A stretch of 64,000 nt of DNA from positions 32,245 through 96,244 of the forward strand of contig FWWN02000678.1 in assembly GCA_900175165.2 (NCBI GenBank). Direction: 5' to 3'. Source of the stretch: Rhizomucor pusillus. Lineage: Eukaryota > Mucoromycota > Mucoromycetes > Mucorales > Lichtheimiaceae. The position numbers and the translations under genes were made by a program. The notes under the pieces were generated by a model. That model searched no databases. It worked only from the letters and a program-made list of their open reading frames with translations, and was not told the DNA's origin. How positions within the stretch are numbered: position 1 is the stretch's first letter; every line of letters starts with the position of its first letter. Below, piece after piece: positions 24,801 through 36,436 of this stretch.

Positions 24801-27800
24801 TCTACCGTGGTATGACCATGCAGTCTGCTGTCAAGCGCGACGCCGAAGGCCGATCCAACTATGGTATGGCTGCTGTCAACCCTGCACGTGTCAGCAAGTC
24901 CTTCAACGACACTGCTCTCCGCTACGTTGTCGACTCTATCGCTCGTCAGAGCGGCGATGTCTTGGAAATTGTCAACTTCAACGTCGAAAACTGGCAATAC
25001 GTTGCGGCCGGTTCTTTGCCCAACTTGGATGTGCTCACCAACGTTCTCAACTATATCAAGATGTCCAACATTGACTTGCAGAAGCTCATGGAAACCATGC
25101 CTCTCGAAGATGTCAAGAAGCACCTTTCTGAAATGATCGGTGAAGCGTTGGAGAAGACCAAGGCGAAACAGGCCAAGGGAGGACGCATCAAGTTGGAACG
25201 TGGTTTCGCCACTGTTCCTCTTCCTGGCATCGATGTGCCTTTCCACTCTTCCTTCTTGCTCAGCGGTGTCGCTCCTTTCCGCACTTACCTCGCCAAGAAG
25301 ATCAACCCTACCTACATCAACGTCGCACAGCTGTCTGCCAAGTACATCCCCAACTTGACAGCTCAGCCTTTCAGCACCGACAAGAGCTACATTGAAAACG
25401 TCTACAACTTGACTTCCAGTCCTCGTCTCGGAAAGGTGCTCAAGAACTGGAGCGATGACAAATACGCCACGCCTGCTCAGCAGCAGCGCTTGGGTTATAT
25501 CTTGTTGGTCGAATTGTTGGCTTACCAGTTTGCTTCGCCTGTCCGCTGGATCGAAACTCAAGACCAGCTGTTCAAGAACTTCCAAGTCGAGCGTCTCATC
25601 GAATTGGGTCCTTCGCCTACTCTCTGCGGCATGGCCACTCGTACCTTAAACCTGAAGTACCAGGCTTACGACGATGCATTGATCAACCGCCGTCAGAACT
25701 TGTGCATTTCCAAGGATGCCAAGGATATCTACTATGAATTTGAAGACCCTGTCGTTGAAGAAGCTGCTCCTGCCCCTGAAGGTTCTTCTGGCAGCGCTGC
25801 TCCCGCGGCCGCTCCAGCTGCTGCTGCAGCACCCGCACCTGTCGCAGCTGCCGCCCCTGCTCCTTCAGGCCCTGCAGAACCTGTCAGGTAAATGTCGATC
25901 ACAAAAAACTTTTGCTTCAATATACAGTTTACTAACAACAATAATAATAATTTTATCCAGCGATGCTCCCGTGACAGCTACCGAGATCATCCACGTCGTC
26001 ATTGCTCAGAAGCTCAAGAAATCAGTTGACGAAGTTCCGTTGTCCAAGGCCATCAAGGATCTTGTTGGCGGCAAGTCCACTCTGCAGAACGAAATCTTGG
26101 GTGATTTGCAAAAGGAATTCAGCAACGCTGTTCCCGAAAAGGCCGAAGAAACTCCCTTGGAAGAACTTGGTGCATCTTTGGATGGCTCGTTCTCTGGCAC
26201 TCTCGGTAAGCACACCAGCACCTTGGTTGCCAAGATGATCAGCTCCAAGATGCCTGGTGGTTTCACCCTCAACAACGCCAAGTCTTACCTGTCCACCTCC
26301 TATGGTCTGGGTCCTGGCCGCACTGACGGTGCTCTCTTGATGGGTCTTACCATGGAACCCGCTGCTCGTTTGGGCTCGGAAGCTGATGCCAAGTCCTGGC
26401 TCGACTCTGTTGCTCAAGCTTACGCAAAGAAGGCCGGTGTCACCTTGTCCTCTGGCAGCGCTGGTGCTGGAGCCGGTGCTGGAGCCGGTGCAGTTGCTGT
26501 CATCAACAGCGAAGAATTCGATGCTCTCAAGGCTAAGCAGAACCACTTGATCTATCAGGTATGCTAAGTCGATCCTTTTTTCAAGTAGACCACACAAATC
26601 TCACTGACATTCATCTTTTTTCCTTTTAGCAACTCAACTTGTACGCCAGATACTTGCAAAAGGATCTGCGTGAAGGTCACAAGAAGTACGAAGAAGAAAA
26701 AACTACAACTCTCAAGCTCCAAGCCGAGTTGGACCAATGGCTCGCTGAACATGGCGATGTCTATGCCGAAGGCATCAAGCCTGTCTTTAGCAGCCTCAAG
26801 GCTCGTCGCTACGACTCTTACTGGAACTGGGTCCGTCAAGATGCTCTCGAGATGTGGTACGATATCATCTTTGGCAAGCTTGCCATTGTCGACCGTGAAG
26901 TCACTGCCAAGTGCTTGCGCATCATGACCCGCGCCTATCCTGGCTTGATCGATTACATGCGCTACAACGTCGAGAACTGCGCTGGCGACAAGGGCGAAAC
27001 TTACAGATTGGCCAAGGAACTCGGACAGGCTCTCATTGAGAACTGCGTCGAAGTCTTGAGCGTCGATCCTGTCTATAAGGATGGTAAGTTCTTAATTTGC
27101 ATGTTTTTGCATCAAAGATTTGATTTAAATTAACCTCCGTTTTTTTAGTCAACTTCCCCACTGGTCCTCACACCACTGTCACCGAGAAGGGCGATATCAC
27201 CTACGAAGAAGTGCAGCGCCCTGGATGCCGCAAGTTCGCTCACTATGTCAATGATATGGCTAGTGGTAGCAAAGTCACCGAGTTCTCCAACCGTCTCAAG
27301 GTTCAGCAGAACTTGAGCCGCATCTACAAGATCATCCGCAACCAGAACAAGATGAAGAAGTCTTCCAAGCTCGCTATCAAGGAGCTCTACAGCGACGTCT
27401 TACGTGCCATGTCCATGTCCAACACCATTGTCAAGGAGAATCGTGGCCGTCAGCGCCGCTTGTCTTCCAGCGTCCGCACTGCCGAGCACAAGCGCATCTC
27501 TGCCAAGTCTGCCAAGTCGGAAACCATCCCCTTCCTTCACTTGAAGAAGAAGGATGTCAACGATCCATCTGGTTGGGAGTTCAGCAGCAAGTTGACCGCT
27601 ACTTACCTCGACGTCCTTACCGAGATTGCCGAAGAAGGTATCACCTTCATCAACAAGTGCGTCCTATTGACCGGTGCTGGCAAGGGCTCAATTGGTTCTG
27701 AAATCCTCAAGGGTCTCTTGTCTGGTGGTGCCAAGGTCATTGTCACCACTTCTCGCTTCAGCCGTGAAGTCACCGAGTACTTCCAGTCCATCTACCAAAC

Positions 27801-30800
27801 CTTTGGTTCGCGTGGCTCCGAACTTATCGTTGTTCCATTCAACCAAGGTTCCAAGCAAGACGTTGATGCTTTGGTGGACTACATTTACGATCCAAAGGGC
27901 TTGAACTGGGATCTTGACTTCATCATTCCCTTCGCTGCTATCCCTGAGAATGGTCGTGAGATCGACTCTATTGACTCCAAGTCTGAGTTGGCTCACCGCA
28001 TGATGTTGACCAACCTCTTGCGCATGCTCGGTAACGTCAAGTCTCACAAGCAAGCGATCGGTTCCGACACTCGTCCCGCTCAAGTCATCTTGCCTCTTTC
28101 TCCTAACCACGGTACTTTTGGTAACGATGGTTTGTACAGCGAGTCCAAGATTGCTCTTGAGACTCTCTTCAACCGCTGGCACTCTGAGAGCTGGTCTAGC
28201 TACTTGCTTATTGCCGGTGCTGTCATTGGGTAAGTCAAACACGGGTAGTTTTTAAAGAAAGAAAAACTAATTTATTGCATAGCTGGACTCGTGGTACCGG
28301 TTTGATGAGCCCTAACAACATGATCGCCGAGGATATCGAGAAGATGGGTGTCCGCACCTTCTCTTCTGCCGAAATGTCCTTCAACATCCTTGGTCTCATG
28401 CATCCAAGCATCTTTGAGCTCTGCCAGAACGAACCTGTCTGGGCTGACTTGAACGGTGGTCTTCAATTTATCCCCAACTTGAACGAGATCATGACCAAGG
28501 TTCGCCAAGGTATCAAGGAAACTTCCGAGATCCGCAAGGCTGTTGCTGCCGAGAATGCTCTTGACTTTAAGATCATTTACGGTGATGAAGCTGAACGCAA
28601 GTACAAGCCTCATAAGGTCGTGCCTCGTGCCAACATGAAGTTCGATTTCCCCAAGCTCAAGGGCTACGAAGCTCTCAAGCATTTGAGCCACTTGAAGGGT
28701 ATGTTGGATCTCGACAAGGTCATCGTTGTTACTGGTTTCGGTGAAGTCTCGCCATGGGGTAACGCCCGCACTCGCTGGGAGATGGAAGCCTACGGTGAAT
28801 TCTCTCTTGAGGGATGCATTGAAATGGCCTGGATCATGGGTTACATCAAACACCATCACGGTAACTTGAAGAACGGTCAACCTTACTCTGGTTGGGTTGA
28901 TGCCAAGACCAACGAACCTGTTGAGGATAAGGATATCAAGGCTAAATACGAGAAGCGTATCCTCGAAAACAGCGGTATCCGTCTTATCGGTAAGTGCAAA
29001 AATAATGTAATTGATGTATGTATCTTACAAAGAATATTTACATGTGTTTATTTTATATAGATCCTACCGTCATGAACGGCTATGACCCCAACAAGAAGAT
29101 GTTGATGCAAGAAGTTGTTGTTGACCACGATCTCGAACCATTCGCTTGCAGCAAGGAAGAAGCTGAACACTTCAAGGCCCAGCAAGGTGACAAGGCCGAT
29201 GTCTATGAAACCAAGGATGGTGAATGGGTTGTTGTCCTGCGCAAGGGTGCTACCCTGTACGTCCCGAAGGCCCTTCGTTTCGACCGTCTCGTTGCTGGTC
29301 AGATTCCTACTGGATGGGACGCTGCTCGCTACGGTGTGCCCAAGGATATCATTGAACAAGTCGACCCTGTCTCGCTCTTCAACATTGTTTCCACCGTTGA
29401 AGCCTTTGTTGCTTCTGGTATTACCGATCCTTACGAATTCTACAAGTACGTCCACGTTTCCGAGATCGGTAATGCAACTGGTTCCGGTGTCGGTGGTCAG
29501 CGCGCTCAGCGTGGTCTCTTCCGCGACCGTCTTTTGGACAAGCCTGTGCAGAAGGACATCTTGCAAGAATCTTTCATCAACACCATGCCTGCCTGGGTGA
29601 ACTTGCTTCTTTTGTCCGCCTCCGGTCCTATCAAGACTCCAGTCAACGCATGTGCCACCTCGGCTGTGTCTGTTGAACTGGCTGTCGACAGTATCCTTAG
29701 TGGCAAGGCCAAGATCATGATTGCTGGTGCTACTGAAGATATCACTGAAGAATCCAGCTACGAATTCGCCAACATGAAGGCTACTTCCAACGCTGTTGAT
29801 GAATTTGCGCACGGCCGCACTCCTCAAGAGATGTCTCGTCCTGCAACCACTTCCCGCAACGGTTTCATGGAAGCACACGGTGCTGCTAACCACATCCTCA
29901 TGTCCGCCTCTACTGCGATTGAGATCGGTGCTCCTATCTATGGTATCATTGCTCTCACCAACACTGCCACCGACAAGGAAGGTCGCTCTGTTCCTGCACC
30001 TGGTGCCGGTATCTTGACAACCGCTCGCGAGAACTCTGGCAAGCGCGCCTCGCCTTTGCTCGACTTCAACTACCGTGCACGCCAACTCAAGGCTCGCCGT
30101 GCTCAAATCAAGAGCTGGCTGGAGACTGAATACGACATGTTGCGCGAAGAGTTGCAAGAACTCAAGGCTTGCGGTCAATTGGATGAATCTGAAGAGAAGG
30201 ACTGGTTGGCTGAACGCACCACCTTCTTGCAAAAGGAAGCTCGCCGTCAAGAAAAGGAAGCCTTGGCTACCTGGAACATGCAATTCTACCAACAAGACTC
30301 TAGCATCGCTCCACTTCGCGGTGCACTTGCCGTCTATGGTTTGACCATTGATGACATTGGTGTCGCCTCCTTCCACGGTACCTCGACCAAGGCTAACGAC
30401 AAGAACGAGTCTCGTGTATTGAACGAACAGCTCAAGCATCTCGGCCGTTCCAAGGGCAATGCCTTGTTGGCTATCACTCAAAAGTACCTCACTGGACATC
30501 CCAAGGGTCCCGCTGCTTCCTGGATGGCCAACGGTCTTATCCAGTGCTTGAACAGCGGTATTGTCCCTGGCAACCGCAACGCCGACAATGTCGATGAAGT
30601 CCTCAAGCAGTTCGAATACATTGTCTACCCGTCTCGCAGCATCCAGACTGACGGTCTCAAGGCTGGTCTCTTGAAATCGTTCGGTTTCGGTCAAGCCGGT
30701 GGTGAAATCTTGATCATCCATCCTGACTATGTCCTTGCTTCTCTCGAGGAAGACGAATACAATGCCTACAAGGCCAAGAACGCTCAGCGCTACGCCAAGT

Positions 30801-31420
30801 CTTACCGCTACTTGCACGACTCTATCACCGGCGTTGCTGACTTTATCCAAATCAAGGACGCACCACCATACACCGAAGATCTCGAATACAAGGTCTATCT
30901 CAACCCTGATGCCCGCGCTCAGTACTCCAAGGATAAGAAGACCTGGGTATTCGACAACAAGTCTGCAACTGCTGGTCCTAAAGTCACGGATGACATTGAA
31001 GCAACCCAGTCGGTCTTGAACTCTCTCGCTGAACAGCAAGCTGGCAAGAAGGGTGTTGGTGTCGACATTGAATTGGTCTCTGCCGTGAACACAGACAATG
31101 ATACGTTTGTTGAACGCAACTTTACGCCTGCGGAAATCGAATACTGCCGCAGCCGCCCTGACAGCCAAGCAAGCTTCGCCGGTCGATGGTCCGCAAAGGA
31201 AGCCGTCTTCAAGGCTATCTCTTCTTACGGCAAAATCGCTTCTGAAGGCGCTGCTGCCCCGCTAAACGAAATTGAAATCGTCGCTGATCAAGTTGGCGCA
31301 CCTCAAGTTGTGTTGTCTGGCAAGGCCAAGACCGCAGCTGCCTCTGCAGGCATTAAGAACATCCAAGTCTCCATTAGCCACAGCGGTCCTTACAGCGTTG
31401 CTGTTGCTTTAGCTCAGTAG
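18857..31420 (+). CDS. FAS: Single-chain (beta-alpha fused) type I fatty acid synthase
   Basis: Ten exons: 18857-19649, 19723-20310, 20482-20806, 20872-21307, 21380-25887, 25961-26558, 26630-27083, 27149-28229, 28283-28989 and 29061-31420. They encode 3,949 residues, close to yeast Fas1 plus Fas2. Domains in order: acetyltransferase (GHSQG, Ser270); FMN enoyl reductase (~570-1100); dehydratase hot-dog region ([12 protein letters not shown] ~1578); malonyl/palmitoyl transferase ([10 protein letters not shown], Ser ~1829); an Ala/Pro linker; ACP (DLVGGKST, phosphopantetheine Ser ~2253); ketoreductase (TGAGKGSIG ~2741); ketosynthase (ACATS, Cys3361; [19 protein letters not shown]); and phosphopantetheinyl transferase (GVGVDIELV ~3830 to the end). 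All catalytic residues checked are present. The point where yeast splits into two subunits falls inside exon 5 near residue 2070 with neither stop nor intron. The enzyme makes palmitoyl/stearoyl-CoA in the cytosol as a barrel; the fusion would give an alpha6beta6 equivalent from six identical chains. The codon choice is strongly biased, as expected for high expression. Confidence 0.97.
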
Positions 31421-32310
31421 AAAAAAAACAAACAATCATTATTTTTCTCATTTTTTCTTTGCAATAAATTACTACAATAGACCCTATACATATTTGATGT
31501 TGTTATTCACTGAAATTCTATATATTGGATGAGATGGTCGTTCAATCAAGTCTACAAGAGCTAAGTTTCAAGGAGGAAAGCTTAGGACGTCCATTAGACT
31601 TCACTTTATACGTCTCCCTCCACGTTCACTTTGTTTGTTGCTGTGTACTCAGCAAATAAGAATTAGACTGATAGTAAATGAGGCGGATATCCTACACGAG
31701 ATATGCGCTTCATCTACTGCTGTTTTGATGACAGCGATGTCTGTACAACAAGGTTGTTCCGTGGAAAATAGACCTACTAAGTTCACTTCATGCTAAATTT
31801 CAATATTAGTGGGGGAAACCCAGCCAAGCTTTTTCAAATAGGCAGAATGATGATCGAACAGTCTCAGGAATCGATAGAATAACAAGAAAGCAAATGGGAA
31901 CTCGCACGGACCTACTTTTTCGGAGGAACAATATGGAGCTGAGGACAACGGAAATTGGATGCATGATCGATGCATGCATTACAAGAAAACAGCCAGTACT
32001 GCAGTATCATATCAATAAAGAACCAGACTCTGTGCAAGACGGTAGCACACATACCACCTCGAAAAATAACAGTGTTATCTACTTGGAAATGTGTAATGTA
32101 TGTCTTCAAATAAGATGCGCTGAACATCACCCATTACCTTCGGTTTTTCGATAGCTATTTTTACTTTTATGAACTGCTTTCATGAACAATAATTGAAGTA
32201 ATAAAAGTATTATAAATTGCTTGAAACAACAGATAGAAGAATATTAGATCAAGAACAACTAGTGCTACAGGACTCTACGAAGAATTTGTAAATGACGAAA
32301 TGGAGTGGTT
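31421..32310. other. Convergent spacer with repeat copy 1
   Basis: About 890 bases between the stop codons of the synthase (+) and the transporter (-). The segment ~31525-31680 is the shorter copy of a diverged direct repeat whose partner is at ~34910-35425. No gene is supported here. Confidence 0.5.
31525..31680 (+). repeat. Diverged direct repeat flanking the MFS gene, copy 1
   Basis: It shares several blocks with copy 2: TCGTTCAATCAAGTCTAC (31540 region / 34930 region), AAGCTTAGGACGTCCATTA (31580 / 35333) and CAGCAAATAAGAAT (31650 / 35398). The two copies have the same order and strand and lie either side of the transporter gene. No coding potential is seen. Confidence 0.65.
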
Positions 32311-34281
32311 TTAAAGACGATAGAGGAAGTTTGGATCTTGAATGTCACTCAAATCGTCCTCGACATTGGTCACGACACCTGAAGGTCGCAACATTCTGTA
32401 ATTGTTGACAGTTGCCATCTTCCAGCGTGCAATAAGCAACAGGACGATGCAGAGGGCGTTGGCGATAATGTACGTGATCATTGCAGCAAGATAAGAAGGC
32501 TTTTGGTTTTCCGTCATCATCAGAGGGCCGCAAAAGTTGCCAATCTATATAAAGATATGCTTGGAGTTAGCGCGACTGCAATGGAATAAAACAAAAGATA
32601 TTCACCGTATAAAATACGATCAGCATGCCGTTGTAAAAGATCTTTTTCGTGTAGCCCGATACGTTGTTCGATATGGAAGTAACCAGGAGCACCCAGGCAG
32701 CGCAGTATGACCATGCCAAGTAGAAACCGACGAGTTTGGCCTTTGTGAAAGGGATAGTTTCAAGCAATATCAGGCCAATGATATCGATCAGCATCAAGCC
32801 ACAAGCAGTGTACAAGACCTGGCCGGTCTTGCGGACGCACCAGACTGCACCGACGATGAAAACAATATCGAAACCACCGGAGCCGGTGCTGAGGAGCACG
32901 GATTGCAGTATCTATATGCGGAAAATACGGAATGTCAATTTTTTACTACAATGTGGCCCCGGTCGATGCTATATTCGACCAAATCAATGACCGAACTTAC
33001 ATCGAACCCAAAATCGTTTGTGATTTGCGCGCTATAGTTCGTCATTGCACCGTTCTGCAAATTGATGAAAAGTCCTGCAAAGCAAAAGCACCAGAGGCGC
33101 AATTCGCCTAATGCTTCGCGGATATGCTCGTGTTTGATGGTAGTCGTTCTTACGACGGCGTTGTCTCGTGTACGTTCTTCAACGAGGATCTCCTGCTCGG
33201 CGTTTAGCCTCAGAGCCCTCGATTTCGGATTGTCGATAAGGAAAAAGAACGAGAAGACGCCCATAAACATTGTAACTGCACCGAGGATGACCATGATCCA
33301 TTGCCACTGGTGGAGACCGAGCGTGTTAGGATCCATGCGGCCGATTCCGTAGGATATAAGGCCACCGAGGATAAGCGCTATACCATTAAAGATCCAAAAT
33401 GCCCCTAGATGGAAAAAAGGGTATTCAGTAATGCATGAGCGGAGGAGGATGCCCCGCCGTTTCCAAATATGCACGTGCGGTCTGGGAGAGGATGTTTAAA
33501 TTTTGTTTGTGCACGTACCTAGCCGTGCAGCTTGCTCGCTTCTGCGATAAAACGTGCTAACCAGGAGCGTCAGTGATGGGTAGATGCCTGCCTCGAGTAG
33601 ACCAAGCAAAAATCGCATGGCTGCAACTTGCGAGAAATTCTTTCCCAGAGCTGTTAGTGCCAAAACAAGACCCCACAGGGTTACTGTAATCCCGATGTAA
33701 CGACCGACAGGGATGCGTTGCAGAAGGTAATTGTTTGGAAGCTACAGCAATTAGAACAATGGCGCCAAATTAACACATTCATGTCGTGCGAAATGAAAAA
33801 AAAAAAAAACTAGCTACCACATCGTGATAAAAATGTTGCAATAAAGCTTTTACTTTACCTGGTATATCAAGTAGCCGAGGTAGAACATCGAGCCTAGAAG
33901 GCTGTATTCGCTTCCTTGTAGATTGAGATCTTCTTTGAAGCCGAATAATGCGGCATAGTTGATAGCTGATTTGTCGAGAAACTGCGTATGCATGCGTTGA
34001 TGAGCATGTTGTACAGTTTCGTGTTTTTTTTGAGTGTATTGAGAATCTTTTCTTCCTATTACCTGCATGAACACTAACACACAAACGATGGGCATGATTA
34101 AAATATCGAGTTTTCGAACAAGTGTGCGTTCCTCGTCGGATTGCACGTAATCGTCCTCGATGGTATATGTGTAGGATGCATCGTAGGCCGCTTCGGTTGC
34201 TATGTAGTCCGAATTTTCTGATCTTTTCTCCATCTCGTTTAAACCGATGTCTGACGACGACGGTAGATTGTATTTTTTCAT
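32311..34281 (-). CDS. MFS transporter, allantoate/anion permease (Dal5-like) family
   Basis: Six exons on the minus strand: 34063-34281, 33859-33981, 33519-33741, 33001-33404, 32606-32911 and 32311-32544, giving 502 residues. The acidic N-terminal tail precedes KLDILIMPIVCVLVFMQFLDKSAINYAALFG (opening helix and first loop; residues cited as positions ~48-78), the hallmark first-helix region of the anion:cation symporter branch. RFLLGLLEAGIYPSLTLL follows near residue 140. About twelve hydrophobic helices are predicted, with the expected charged central loop (~residues 245-280). Fungal members import allantoate, nicotinate, pantothenate or similar carboxylates with protons across the plasma membrane; the substrate here cannot be told. 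The gene is flanked by a diverged direct repeat, which may mark past movement or duplication. Confidence 0.9.
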
Positions 34282-36436
34282 ATCTTTTTATTCCAAGGAG
34301 AACCGGTTCGAAAGAGAAAAGGAGATCTCGCAAACGGAGAGCTGCGGTGCAAGAGCAAAGGGTCCTTCCTTGGGATAGCTTAATGTGACGCAAAGGAGGG
34401 GTGGAGAGAGGGAAACGGAAGAAAATAGAAAAGAGAAAGAGACAAGAACAAAGTGAGTAAAAAAGGCAGGGAAAAGAAACAGTAGAGGGTCTGCAGGCTC
34501 TATGCGTAACATGTCATCAAGCCAGGGCACCCGATCACAAGTCCTTTGTGATGCAAAAAGGACTGGCCAGGGCAATAGCCAGACACTTTCCCGCCCAACA
34601 GAAGGGTTTGCTATGGTTTCTTGTAACATTTTGTCACACGATTGATCGAAAAAAACGGATCAATGATTATCGGAGTTGCTTACCATAGACTCACGAAAGC
34701 ACTTACGCCCCATTTTGAAACCTCCCAACAATTGCTGTTGTGACACGGTCTTTTGCATGCTTTTGATATTACTGTCTCACCAAAACTAAATCTGGCGACT
34801 CCGTTGAAGTCAACCATTTCGTGCGCTCCATCGGTATGAATGCTATCGATCACATCTGATTGTCGTTAGAATAAAGATTTGCAATACAGGTAGCTATGTT
34901 TTGGTGGTATGTATTGGATGATGATCGTTCAATCAAGTCTACGAGCGAAACGACACCATAAGGGAAAAGATAACGAAGAATTTTGGGATGATGCTGGTAA
35001 GGATTAACCTTGCACAACGAAACTAGTTACACACCATGGAATCAACTATGTAAACTAAAATTTTCCTGGCTAGATAGGACATGGAAAAGGATTCATAGTG
35101 GTTATTGTAGTTCTTGACAATCCATTGTACTACTTACAAAGTGCAAGAAAAGAGAGTGAAGGAAAGAGCGCAGCCCGGCTATTTGCACACACACACCTCT
35201 CCACATTTTTCAAATTGGCGGTCTTCTTTATCTTATTACATATCAAACTTATGCTTAGACCTACTGTTTTCCCGCACGCAATATTATTTTGCAAAATATG
35301 GGAGATTCGCAGCTAGTGTTTCAAGAAGGGCAAGCTTAGGACGTCCATTAAACATCACATTACCTTCTTCTCCATGTTTAATTTTTTTGTTGCGGTACCA
35401 GCAAATAAGAATAAGACTGATGGATTCTCAGTCTCCGTTGGCCGTTCTTCCTGGTTGCGTGGTTGATCTAGTGCTTACAGCACAAGCTAAGGCATATTTG
35501 TCGCCCTGTTTGCAGAAGCGCACTCTCGGCACGCTTCGCAAGCTTCAGTTATAAATACCGTGTCGTTTGAAGCTCTTGTGTGGAATCACTGTTGTTGATT
35601 TTTCTCGTTTGAGTGCAGCTGACACACTCGCACTATTTGGCACTTGGGCAGCCAGCACCAAGTCATACGAAGGCTTGGTCATTGTCTTACAGCGGCTATA
35701 TGCAACTGGTCCATTTTACTATCAGCATCATCAAGCTCTGCGCGGAAAACCACTTCCATCCACTGCGTCAGCCCAGATTTGTATTGGCTGCAAGGATCAA
35801 TCAGGGAAGCTCTTGAAATTCTATTTTACAATCTTGGAGCCAATGGCTCCCTCAAAAGTTTGTATCGACGCCTGAGACTTTCCAAACGGACAGTCTGCAT
35901 TGCTTGATGATCCAGGGAGACGGTGTCAGAGGGCTCGTTACTTGCGAGTGGGGGTCGGATGGTTTTAATTTCAGCAAGGATTGGAAGTCAAGAAGAAGAT
36001 TGTCTGTCGACACCATCACGGTGATGAAACAAAAAGGTTACGACAGGGAGTTTCATGCGCTTTTTTTACAGCCATGTGCAAATTTGCATTCGCCCGGATG
36101 CATTACATTCCTGAGAGGCATTTACTGGACCATGTGGTCGTGCAAAAGAATCAATCGACAGGATGTCATGCAAATCTTGCTATTACTATATCCATAGAAC
36201 CTGGAGAATTCATAATTCGAAATAATATCTTCTATAAAATGGATGAGAATGTTGGATGGGAAATGTTCTTTATATATATTTTTGAAAAGAAACGCCGCGG
36301 ATTGCATGTAAGTGCAGCTTTGTAGCTTGACTCGAGACAAGCAATGTTTAGCCACTTCCTAGTATGAGCATCGCCATCTAACAACTTTGTGCATGCTTTT
36401 TTCTCTTTTATTTATGTTATCAATTTCATTGAAGAT
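34282..36436. other. Spacer with repeat copy 2 and unassigned open stretches
   Basis: The stretch holds the transporter promoter, then repeat copy 2, then ~35420-36325 with several open pieces. The longest, 35981-36325 (+, 114 codons), includes a plausible fold-like segment ending IFEKKRRGLHV. Others are at 35567-35875 and 35425-35554. None matches a family I know and they are in different frames, so they look like a decayed gene rather than a live one. Confidence 0.4.
34910..35425 (+). repeat. Diverged direct repeat flanking the MFS gene, copy 2 (with ~360-bp insertion)
   Basis: Matches copy 1 at both ends (34913-34952 and ~35314-35425) but carries about 360 extra bases, roughly 34953-35313, between the halves. 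The insertion has no obvious terminal inverted repeats. A 16-base string within it (35173-35188) recurs at 51066-51081 next to the chromodomain relic. Confidence 0.6.

Noticed and set aside
29048..31168. 706-codon open frame on the minus strand inside the synthase gene
   Set aside because: Same antisense artefact opposite the ketosynthase exon; no family motifs.
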